Source of the DNA: Phycisphaera sp.
Lineage (GTDB): Bacteria; Planctomycetota; Phycisphaerae; Phycisphaerales; Phycisphaeraceae
DNA length: 9,783 nt
Reading direction: 5' to 3'
Assembly: GCA_029287335.1 (NCBI GenBank)
Contig: JARFRI010000363.1
Coordinates: 1-9,783, forward strand
A model generated the notes under the pieces. It worked only from the letters and a program-made list of their open reading frames with translations. It searched no databases and was not told the DNA's origin. The first letter of the stretch is position 1; each line of letters begins with the position of its first letter. Below, in pieces: positions 1-5,866 of the stretch. Made by a program: the position numbers and the translations under genes.

Positions 1-609
1 CTCGATCAGTACGCGGTGGGCTTGGAGGTTGTGTTCGTGTCGGTCTCGGGCGTCCACCCGCCGCAGGAAGTCGCCGACGACTACCACGCACGGATCAACG
101 CGCTGCAGGAGTCACAGACCGCCGAGGCCAAGGCCCTGCAAGAAGCGGACATCATTCTCGCGATGGTGGCCGGCGACCGCGAGCGTGCCGCACGGCTCAG
201 CGAGATGGTCCAGTCGTACACCGACCTCAGCGCCGAACTCAAGCAATTAGAAGAAGGCTCGGACAAACGTACCGAACTAGAAGCCGAGTCAGCCCGTCAG
301 CGCATCGCGATCGAGTTGTTGATGATCGAAAGCGGCGGCGTGGTGGGTCAGCGTATGGCCGAGGCCCGTGCCGAGCGTTGGTCCCGTTCGCTTGGTGCCG
401 AAGCACGTGACAAGCGATTGACCGCCGAGCTTGAGGCGTACGAAAAAGCGCCGCGCTACTACCCCGTGAGCCGATACCTCGACACCCTGGTCGCCGGGCT
501 CGCGAACCGTCCCAAGACCGTCATTGGCAGCGATGCCGATGTCTCTAACCCCGAAGTCGTACTCGACCTGCCGCTGGGATCCGCCGGCGGCGGTGCGATC
601 CCACGCTAA
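1..609 (+). CDS. hflK: HflK-like SPFH/Band-7 protein, C-terminal part (5' end outside window)
   Basis: The reading frame is open from base 1 to the TAA at 607-609, giving 202 residues of a protein that starts upstream of the window. The first visible residues include GLEVVFVSVSGVHPP, matching the end of the Band-7 domain of HflK proteins, where a 'G-(I/L)-x-(V/L)...PP-x-EV' stretch precedes a long helix. Residues about 22-145 are rich in Glu, Ala, Arg and Gln, as expected for the SPFH coiled-coil region. A tail like the E. coli HflK C-terminus follows (LDTLVAGLANRPKTVIGSD). Family knowledge: HflK and HflC form a membrane-anchored complex around FtsH and modulate proteolysis. The HflC-like gene starts 25 bp downstream, which supports co-transcription. 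The tail also resembles that of the third gene in the cluster, suggesting the two are paralogues. The N-terminal membrane segment cannot be checked. A general SPFH protein not tied to FtsH is the alternative. Confidence 0.78.
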   Translation, partial: LDQYAVGLEVVFVSVSGVHPPQEVADDYHARINALQESQTAEAKALQEADIILAMVAGDRERAARLSEMVQSYTDLSAELKQLEEGSDKRTELEAESARQRIAIELLMIESGGVVGQRMAEARAERWSRSLGAEARDKRLTAELEAYEKAPRYYPVSRYLDTLVAGLANRPKTVIGSDADVSNPEVVLDLPLGSAGGGAIPR

Positions 610-634
610 GTCAAACCCTGCAAGGCCCGCTGCT

Positions 635-1786
635 ATGAGACGCCTATCCACCGCCATCCTCGCCATCGGCATCGCGTCCGTCTTCCTGCTGTACATGGTC
701 ACCTACACCGTGGCCTACAACGAGATCGCGATCATCACCACCTTCGACAGCGCTACCGCCCCCGATCAATCCCAACTCGACGCGGGCAAAGACTCCGGCA
801 GCGTCATCCAGGAGCCCGGCCTCAAGTTCAAGTGGCCCTGGCCCATCCAACGCGTCCAGACCTACCCCACCCAGTACCAGATCCTCCAGGACACGCCCGA
901 GCAGCTCCAACTCTCCGATGGCAACACCATCATCATCAACCTCGCCTTGACCTGGCGTATCAGCGACCCACTCGCTTTCGACAAGGCCCACGAAAACTAC
1001 GACGACGCGACCGACAAACTCCTCGCCCAGATGCGCGACCTCCGATCGATCATCTCCAACGACTACACGTTCGTACAGCTCGTCAACGAAGACGCCAGCA
1101 AGATCGAGCTGGATGAACTTGAGAAGAAGATCGCCGACGAACTGACTAATCGATTGATCAACAATCAATTGAACTGGGGCATCGAAGTCTCAAAGGTCAC
1201 CGTCGCAAAAATGCTCTACACCGAGTCCACTGCCGCCAGCGTGAATCAGCGCATGACCGCGACCCAGGAACGCAAGGCCCAGGAGATCCGCAGCCAAGGC
1301 GACTCGCAGGCCGCAGCGATCGTCGCCGAGGCCCAGTCCATCAGCAAACGCCTCAACGACTTCGCCAACACCGTCGCCTCCGAGATCGAGGCCCTTGGCC
1401 GAAGCGAAGCCAACGACATCCTCTCGAAGTACGCCGCCAAGGGGGCCAACCCCGATCTGGCGATTTACCTGCGTCAGCTCGAAGCGATCGAAAAGATTCT
1501 CGCCAACCGAACGACCTTCGTCCTCAACGCCAAGACCTTCACCCCGCTGGACGTGCTGATCTACGGCCACGGCGAGCCGGGCAATCTCTCTCGCCTCTTT
1601 GATAACGAACAGCCCGCCGAGCCGACGAGCATCGCCCCGCTCTCACCCGACCATCGCGAGGCCGTGCTACTTGAGCGGATCGAAAGCCTGCTTAAACGGA
1701 TCGAAAAGCTCGAAGATAAGGCCCAAACGCTTGAAGCGTCGCAGCCGCCCCTGAAAACCATCAGCCAGTCGGAGGCCCGGCCGTGA
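635..1786 (+). CDS. hflC: HflC-like SPFH/Band-7 membrane protein
   Basis: This 383-residue protein opens with MRR and one hydrophobic helix (about residues 5-27), typical of an N-terminal membrane anchor with the bulk of the protein on the outer face of the cytoplasmic membrane. The Band-7 domain runs from about 28 to 200 and includes a PGLKFKWPWPIQRV loop, the family's 'GLHFKLPFP' element. The helical region QERKAQEIRSQGDSQAAAI (211-229), followed by DLAIYLRQLEAIEK, matches the HflC C-terminal half. After the normal HflC end there is an added predicted coiled coil (about 342-370, Leu/Ile heptads) and a short polar tail, so it is about 50 residues longer than E. coli HflC (334). The start at 635 is preferred over the in-frame ATG at 524, which lies inside the previous gene and would place the membrane helix internally. 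AAGG at 622-625 is a weak ribosome-binding site. The stop overlaps the next start by 4 bp, so translational coupling is likely. The HflC assignment is good; partnership with FtsH is inferred. Confidence 0.85.
   Translation: MRRLSTAILAIGIASVFLLYMVTYTVAYNEIAIITTFDSATAPDQSQLDAGKDSGSVIQEPGLKFKWPWPIQRVQTYPTQYQILQDTPEQLQLSDGNTIIINLALTWRISDPLAFDKAHENYDDATDKLLAQMRDLRSIISNDYTFVQLVNEDASKIELDELEKKIADELTNRLINNQLNWGIEVSKVTVAKMLYTESTAASVNQRMTATQERKAQEIRSQGDSQAAAIVAEAQSISKRLNDFANTVASEIEALGRSEANDILSKYAAKGANPDLAIYLRQLEAIEKILANRTTFVLNAKTFTPLDVLIYGHGEPGNLSRLFDNEQPAEPTSIAPLSPDHREAVLLERIESLLKRIEKLEDKAQTLEASQPPLKTISQSEARP
1771..1775 (+). promoter_or_regulatory. Strong ribosome-binding site deciding a GTG start
   Basis: GGAGG lies 7 bp before the GTG at 1783, inside the last codons of the HflC-like gene. 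This supports GTG 1783 as the true start of the following HflK-like gene and a GTGA stop/start overlap between the two. Confidence 0.7.
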
Positions 1787-3189
1787 GCCAAGCGCCACCC
1801 GATCCCATCCAGACCAAGCCCGCCCATGAGCCTGGCCTCGACGCGGCCCAGCAGTCGCTCTCCGACGCGCTGAGCGTCAGCTTCCGCGTGCTCAAGGTCG
1901 TGATGGTCATCCTGACGATCGTCTACGTCCTCTCCGGCACGATCCGTGTCGAAGAAGGCAACACCGCCGTGCGCTACCGCTTTGGCCAGGAGATCGGAGC
2001 CTATGGGCCCGGTTGGCACTTCGGCCTGCCCTTCCCCATCGAACGCATCGTCATGGTGCCCTCCAGCACACAGAGCCTGAGCCTCAACGAATCCTTCTGG
2101 TACAACAACCCCGAAGACAGGAAGCCCGAGGAACTGGCCAACCAGCAGCTCAACCCGCTCAACGACAGCTTCCTCATCACCGGCGACACCAACGTCATCC
2201 ACGTCCAGTTCGGCATCAACTACAAGATCGATGCTGACAAAGTCGATGACTACCTCCGCAACGTCGGCACGATCGAACGCGCTAACGCGCTGGTCAAGAC
2301 CGCGGCCGAGCGCGCGATGATTCACTACGTCGCCTCCGCGACGATCGAGAACATCATCACGCGGAGCAAGTTCGAGACCAAGACGATCGCCAGCTATACC
2401 CAGACGGTGCTCGACGATTTGAATACGGGCATCCGGATTCAAAGCGTGCTTATCGATGGCCGAAACCAGTCCATGCCCAACCAGGTCCGCGAGGCGTACT
2501 CCGCCGTCACCAAGGCCCAGGCCGACAAGGCCCGCACCATCCAGCAGGCCCGACGCCAGTACAACCAGACGCTCGGCGAAACCGCTGGCGGGGCCCACAC
2601 CGATCTGCTCACCATGATCCGCGCCTACGAGTGGGCGCTGGCCAGCGAAAACGACACGCTGGCCAAGCAGCTCCGCGAGGTGCTGGACGGCTCGTTCCGC
2701 GAGTTGCGTCTGCCCTCCAGCCAAACGATGCAAGCCGTCACCGCGTATCAGCAGGCCGCCACCGACGCCGCAGGCAACGACGACGCCGCAGCGAAGACAC
2801 AGGCCGAGCAAGCCGCCGCCGCGTTAGCCAAGCAGCTCACCGATGCCCCCGACGCCTACACCGGCCAGGCCATTGCCGGCCAAATCGCCGCCGCCATCAG
2901 CGAGGCCAGCGCGACCCGTTACCAGATATCCAACAAGGCCGAGCAGGACTACAACCGCTACGCCTCGGACCTTGAGACCTACCGCAAGTCGCCACGCTTA
3001 CTTGCCGCGACCCGCCTGCAAGAGACCCGCGAGAAGGTCATGTCCGACGTGCTCGTGCAGACCATCATCGGCCCGATCACACGCATCAATACCAACCCGG
3101 ACCCCGAGGTTGCTGAAGAAATCGCCGAAGCCGACCTCCAACGCCGCCGCGACGAAGCCCGACGCAAAAAAGAAGAAGCCGGACGTTAG
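1783..3189 (+). CDS. hflK: HflK-like SPFH/Band-7 membrane protein
   Basis: This 468-residue protein has a polar N-terminal segment (1-32), one membrane helix (about 34-53) and a Band-7 domain from about 55 to 245. The domain contains GPGWHFGLPFPIERIVMV (75-92), a close match to the HflK 'GPGLHWRLPWPIE' signature. The helical part continues to about 425 and includes an Ala/Gln-rich stretch (about 320-375). A highly charged Arg/Lys/Glu tail (443-468) ends the protein. E. coli HflK has 419 residues, so this one is moderately longer, mainly in the Ala-rich helix and the tail. The block around residues 379-420 (RY...DLETYRKSPRLLAATRL) aligns by eye with the end of the first gene in the cluster, implying two HflK-type paralogues flank the HflC-like gene. 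The start is GTG, backed by GGAGG at 1771-1775. Role by family: membrane scaffold or protease modulator. No sequence evidence shows which protease or lipid domain it serves. Confidence 0.82.
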   Translation: MSQAPPDPIQTKPAHEPGLDAAQQSLSDALSVSFRVLKVVMVILTIVYVLSGTIRVEEGNTAVRYRFGQEIGAYGPGWHFGLPFPIERIVMVPSSTQSLSLNESFWYNNPEDRKPEELANQQLNPLNDSFLITGDTNVIHVQFGINYKIDADKVDDYLRNVGTIERANALVKTAAERAMIHYVASATIENIITRSKFETKTIASYTQTVLDDLNTGIRIQSVLIDGRNQSMPNQVREAYSAVTKAQADKARTIQQARRQYNQTLGETAGGAHTDLLTMIRAYEWALASENDTLAKQLREVLDGSFRELRLPSSQTMQAVTAYQQAATDAAGNDDAAAKTQAEQAAAALAKQLTDAPDAYTGQAIAGQIAAAISEASATRYQISNKAEQDYNRYASDLETYRKSPRLLAATRLQETREKVMSDVLVQTIIGPITRINTNPDPEVAEEIAEADLQRRRDEARRKKEEAGR

Positions 3190-3262
3190 AACTAGCATCA
3201 GGTTGCCGTGATGAATCCGAGGCTATATTGCTCAGGGCCAACCACGGCATGAAGCAAACGAT

Positions 3263-3667
3263 CTACTCGTCTTTTTCAACTAGCTTTTTTACCTTTTCAA
3301 GCTTGTCGAGATCTTCGAATTTGTCATCGCGAAGCCAGTATCGGCCCTCGTGCTTGTCGCCCAGCAGTGCGACGCCTTGCTTGCCGTCCGGCGCGTCATA
3401 GATCGGACGACCGCTGAGTTCGACCCGCCAAATCACTTCGATCTTCTCGCCCTTTTTGACCCCCCTCAGCGGGACGTCAACGAGTAACTCCGCTCGAGCC
3501 CATTCGCCATCGACTTTCTTGTTGATCACCTTGCCCGTAAAAACCAACGCCGCATCCTTCACCCGCTTTTCCAACGGCGGCGTCGGAGCCCGCGTCTCGG
3601 CGGTGAGGATCGAGGTCATCACCAAGAGGGCGACCAGAAAGGTCAATGTTTTTTTGAGTTGAATCAT
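3263..3667 (-). CDS. Small secreted protein of unknown function
   Basis: This encodes 134 residues. It begins with a clear signal peptide: basic MIQLKK, a hydrophobic core (TLTFLVALLVMTSIL) and a likely cleavage after LTA (residue 23). The mature part is about 110 residues and looks beta-rich: ALVFTGKVINKKVDGEW, then a stretch ending in EVIWRVELSGRPIYD, then GKQGVALLGDKHEGRYWL, and a Lys/Asp/Glu-rich helical end (115-134). The start at 3667 is preferred over the ATG at 3676 because an AGGA lies 8 bp upstream of it and because it leaves a normal signal peptide. The 'VFTGKV...V' opening resembles OB-fold/NTR-type secreted modules, but only as an impression. The gene follows accC with a 139-bp gap and converges on the SPFH operon with 73 bp between the stops. 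No confident -35/-10 was seen in 3668-3806. Only the signal peptide is firmly supported; the function is unknown. Confidence 0.75.
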   Translation of the reverse strand: MIQLKKTLTFLVALLVMTSILTAETRAPTPPLEKRVKDAALVFTGKVINKKVDGEWARAELLVDVPLRGVKKGEKIEVIWRVELSGRPIYDAPDGKQGVALLGDKHEGRYWLRDDKFEDLDKLEKVKKLVEKDE

Positions 3668-3806
3668 ATCGCACATCCTATTTCATTCGTTCAGGCATTC
3701 AGAAGGAGTAAACCCATACCCCGATGGCATGTCTCCGTTGCATTAGACACCTAGTTTGATGCAAAGTTCCCAGCCTTTTCCCGGAAAAATACAAAGCAGT
3801 TCAGGA

Positions 3807-5150
3807 TCACAACCCCAGCAACCGCTCCACGAAGTTGATGTCCGTATCGTTGCTCAGGAAGCTGCCGTTCTTGAGGAGTCGGGTGTGCAGCGGGATGGTG
3901 GTCTTGGTGGGGGCGATCTCGAACTCGGCCAGGGCGCGGAGCATGCGGGTGATGGCTTGCTGGCGGTCGGGGGCGTGGGTGATGAGTTTGCCGATCATCG
4001 AGTCGTAGTTGGGCGGGATGCGGTAGCCGGCGTGGGCGTGGGTGTCGATGCGGACGCCGGGGCCGCCGGGCGGGTTGAAGCTTTCGATCAGGCCGGCACA
4101 GGGCGCGAAGTTCATCGCGGGGTCCTCGGCATTGATCCGGCACTCCATCGCGTGGCCGTTGATCTTGATGTCTTTTTGCTTGAACGGCAGTTCCAAACCA
4201 GCGGCGACGCGGATGGTCTGCTTGACGATGTCCACGCCGGTGATCATCTCGGTGACAGGGTGCTCGACCTGGACACGCGTATTCACTTCCATGAGATAGA
4301 AATTCTTGTCGCCGTCCATGAGGAACTCGACGGTGCCGGCGGTGTAGTAGCCCGCGGCCTTGCACATCTTCGCGGCGGCGGTGCAGAGTTTCTTGCGTTC
4401 CTCATCATTGAGCACCGGACAAGGCGCTTCTTCGATGAGTTTTTGCTTTCGGCGCTGCATGGTGCAGTCGCGTTCCCAGAGGTGGACGACGTTGCCGTGC
4501 TTGTCGCCGAGGACCTGGACCTCGACGTGTCTGGCGTGTTCGATGAACTTTTCAATGTAGACGGTGCAGTCACCGAACGCGGCCTTGGCTTCCTGGCTGG
4601 CCTGCTTGATGCCGGAGACGAGCGAGCCGTCGTTGTGGGCGACACGCATGCCCCGACCGCCGCCGCCGGACGCGGCTTTGATCATGACGGGGTAGCCGAT
4701 GTCGCGGGCGATCTTCAGGCCGGTCTTTTCATCTTCCACCGCACCCTTTGAACCTGGCGAGGTCGGAACCTTGTTGGCGATCGCGAGTTGCTTGCAGGAC
4801 ACCTTGTCGCCGAGCAGTGCCATGGCTTTCGCGCTTGGTCCGATGAACTCGATATTGCAATCGCGGCAGACTTCGGCGAAGTGCGCGTTCTCGGCAAGGA
4901 AGCCGTAGCCGGGGTGGATCGCGTCGGCGTCGGTGACCTCGGCGGCGGCGATCAGGCGCGGGATGTTGAGATAGCTCTCGGCGGGCGAGGGCTTACCGAT
5001 GCACACCGCGTGGTCGGCCATGCGAACGTGCTTGCTATCTTTGTCGGCGGTGGAGTAGACCGCGACCGCTTCGACGCCCAGTTCATGGGCAGCGCGGATA
5101 ATGCGGACGGCGATCTCGCCACGGTTTGCGATGAGGATGCGATTGAACAT
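3807..5150 (-). CDS. accC: Acetyl-CoA carboxylase, biotin carboxylase subunit
   Basis: AccC carboxylates the biotin carried by AccB using ATP and bicarbonate, the first half-reaction of acetyl-CoA carboxylase in cytosolic fatty-acid synthesis. The 447-residue length matches E. coli AccC (449). It starts with the family hallmark MFNRILIANRGEIAVRIIRA. The ATP-grasp glycine loop is ASGGGGRGMRV (160-170) with Lys158 before it. RRKQKLIEEAPCPV (233-246) includes the catalytic-region Lys237. MEVNTRVQVEHPVTEMITG (287-305) supplies Glu288, Asn290 and Arg292, and Arg338 is in ECRINAEDP. All key residues are present and numbering is nearly identical to E. coli. It ends in ERLLGL, also typical. No Shine-Dalgarno sequence precedes the ATG; instead a C-rich heptad array (in mRNA sense) reaches to within 4 bp of it. 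accB lies 160 bp upstream on the same strand. Confidence 0.98.
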   Translation of the reverse strand: MFNRILIANRGEIAVRIIRAAHELGVEAVAVYSTADKDSKHVRMADHAVCIGKPSPAESYLNIPRLIAAAEVTDADAIHPGYGFLAENAHFAEVCRDCNIEFIGPSAKAMALLGDKVSCKQLAIANKVPTSPGSKGAVEDEKTGLKIARDIGYPVMIKAASGGGGRGMRVAHNDGSLVSGIKQASQEAKAAFGDCTVYIEKFIEHARHVEVQVLGDKHGNVVHLWERDCTMQRRKQKLIEEAPCPVLNDEERKKLCTAAAKMCKAAGYYTAGTVEFLMDGDKNFYLMEVNTRVQVEHPVTEMITGVDIVKQTIRVAAGLELPFKQKDIKINGHAMECRINAEDPAMNFAPCAGLIESFNPPGGPGVRIDTHAHAGYRIPPNYDSMIGKLITHAPDRQQAITRMLRALAEFEIAPTKTTIPLHTRLLKNGSFLSNDTDINFVERLLGL

Positions 5151-5154
5151 GTCT

Positions 5155-5194
5155 TAGGGTCTGGGGTCTAGGGCCTGGGGTCTAGGCTCTGAGG
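5155..5194. repeat. Heptad/14-bp tandem array upstream of accC
   Basis: On the plus strand this stretch has a strict 7-bp period with consensus T(A/G)GGGTC. The first two 14-bp units, starting at 5155 and 5169, differ by one base (TAGGGTCTGGGGTC versus TAGGGCCTGGGGTC), and a decayed third unit follows to 5194. In mRNA sense it is C-rich and ends 4 bp before the accC start codon. It is non-coding by position. Confidence 0.85.
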
Positions 5195-5199
5195 CGGAC

Positions 5200-5226
5200 A
5201 ATTTATTTGTTATGAGCGAATCACAA
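5200..5226 (-). promoter_or_regulatory. Possible weak promoter for accC in an AT-rich patch
   Basis: Between the two G/C-rich arrays lies a short AT-rich patch. On the minus strand TTGTGA (5226-5221) and TAAATT (5205-5200) are separated by 15 bp, each matching 4 of 6 consensus bases. The spacer is short, so this is tentative. It would let accC be transcribed separately from accB. Confidence 0.2.
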
Positions 5227-5281
5227 TCGATGCACTGAGTGGAACGCGGTCCAAGGCATCACGGGCTTGTCACACTGACCC

Positions 5282-5309
5282 AGCCCCAATCCCTAGCCCC
5301 CATCCCCCA
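5282..5309. repeat. Heptad array just after accB, inverted relative to 5155-5194
   Basis: Four 7-bp units on the plus strand (starting at 5282, 5289, 5296 and 5303) follow NNCCC(C/T)A. Read on the minus strand they follow T(A/G)GGGNN, the same design as the array at 5155 but in opposite orientation. The reverse complement of 5282-5309 matches 5155-5182 at 20 of 28 positions by hand alignment. The array begins 1 bp after the accB stop codon in mRNA sense. Confidence 0.8.
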
Positions 5310-5310
5310 C

Positions 5311-5766
5311 TTAATCGAGTTCGTAAAGCGATTGACCGAACTCGACGGCGTCTCCGTTGTTGACCAGCACGGACTTGATCTTGCCGGACTTCTCGGCCTT
5401 GATCTCGTTGAAGACTTTCATCGCTTCGATAATGCAGACGACGGTATCAGCGGTGACCGAGTCGCCGGGCTTGACGAAGGCTGGGCTGTCAGGGTTGGAC
5501 GCGGAGTAGAACGTGCCGACCATCGGGCTGTCGATGGTGGGGCCTTTTGCCGCGGCGGGTGCTGCCCCGCCCGCTGAAGCGGGCTCCGCCGGGGTGGCTG
5601 GTTGGGGTGTGGCCGCGACGGGTTGGGGCGCGACGACTTGGACAGGGCCCAAGGCGCTGGCGCGTTTGAGTTGCACCTTTTCCGTGCCGTCATCGAGTTC
5701 GATTTCGGTCAGGTCGTTCTCGGCCATCATCGCGATAAGTTTTTCGAGTTTCTTGAGGTCGATCAT
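5311..5766 (-). CDS. accB: Acetyl-CoA carboxylase, biotin carboxyl carrier protein
   Basis: BCCP carries the biotin that AccC carboxylates and the carboxyltransferase then uses. The protein has 151 residues (E. coli 156). Residues 1-35 form the usual N-terminal segment (MIDLKKLEKLIAMMAENDLT...), 41-75 are an Ala/Pro-rich mobile linker, and 78-151 are the biotinyl domain. The biotinylation motif is EAMKV with Lys117, 34 residues from the end as in other BCCPs. The 'thumb' element SPMVGTFYSASNPDSPAF (80-97) shows it is an acetyl-CoA-carboxylase BCCP rather than a carrier from a decarboxylase. An AAAGG ribosome-binding site lies 7 bp before the ATG. It sits between the M24 peptidase (97-bp gap) and accC (160-bp gap), and both gaps carry inverted heptad arrays. 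Confidence 0.97.
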   Translation of the reverse strand: MIDLKKLEKLIAMMAENDLTEIELDDGTEKVQLKRASALGPVQVVAPQPVAATPQPATPAEPASAGGAAPAAAKGPTIDSPMVGTFYSASNPDSPAFVKPGDSVTADTVVCIIEAMKVFNEIKAEKSGKIKSVLVNNGDAVEFGQSLYELD

Positions 5767-5769
5767 GTG

Positions 5770-5804
5770 TAAGCCTTTAGCGGTTAGCCTTTGGCCATTA
5801 GCTT
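5770..5804. repeat. TTAGCNN heptad array upstream of accB
   Basis: Five consecutive 7-bp units on the plus strand (starting 5770, 5777, 5784, 5791, 5798) follow TTAGCNN with a few changes. Bases 5777-5789 (TTAGCGGTTAGCC) are exactly complementary to 5839-5851 in the second array, a 13-bp perfect inverted repeat. The accB ribosome-binding site lies within the first two units. Confidence 0.85.
5774..5778 (-). promoter_or_regulatory. accB ribosome-binding site embedded in a repeat
   Basis: AAAGG on the minus strand lies 7 bp before the accB ATG at 5766. Its first two bases overlap the end of the 13-bp inverted repeat (5777-5789), so folding of the leader could hide or expose it. Confidence 0.55.
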
Positions 5805-5831
5805 AAGGCATCAGCTCCAGGAGAACACTTG

Positions 5832-5866
5832 GGCTAATGGCTAACCGCTAACGGCTATTGGCTCTA
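5832..5866. repeat. GGCTAAN heptad array at the 3' end of the peptidase gene
   Basis: Units starting at 5832, 5839, 5846, 5853 and 5860 follow GGCTAAN with few changes. The last unit (GGCTCTA) includes the stop codon of the peptidase gene (5864-5866). The array is the inverted partner of 5770-5804, across a 27-bp gap. It has no U-run after it in mRNA sense, so it does not look like a standard intrinsic terminator. Confidence 0.85.

Noticed and set aside
524..634. Upstream in-frame ATG extension of the HflC-like gene
   Set aside because: It lies inside the preceding gene, adds 37 residues unlike any SPFH N-terminus and would bury the membrane anchor; ATG 635 fits better.
1561..2811. Long minus-strand open frame (416 codons) across the HflC/HflK-like genes
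   Set aside because: It is antisense to two well-supported genes, its composition is Val/Gly/Asp/Leu-rich as expected from a GC-rich complement, and it shows no recognisable domain.
3204..3249. Inverted repeat TGCCGTG / CACGGCA between the convergent genes, as a terminator
   Set aside because: Only 7 bp with a 32-bp loop and no T-run on either strand.
3776..3788. Near-palindrome TTTTCCCGGAAAA after accC, as an intrinsic terminator
   Set aside because: The stem is short and AT-rich with no following U-tract in accC mRNA sense; it could be chance.
3756..4751. Plus-strand open frame (331 codons) opposite accC
   Set aside because: accC on the other strand has every catalytic residue; the plus-strand frame is low-complexity Asp/Val/Gly-rich shadow sequence.
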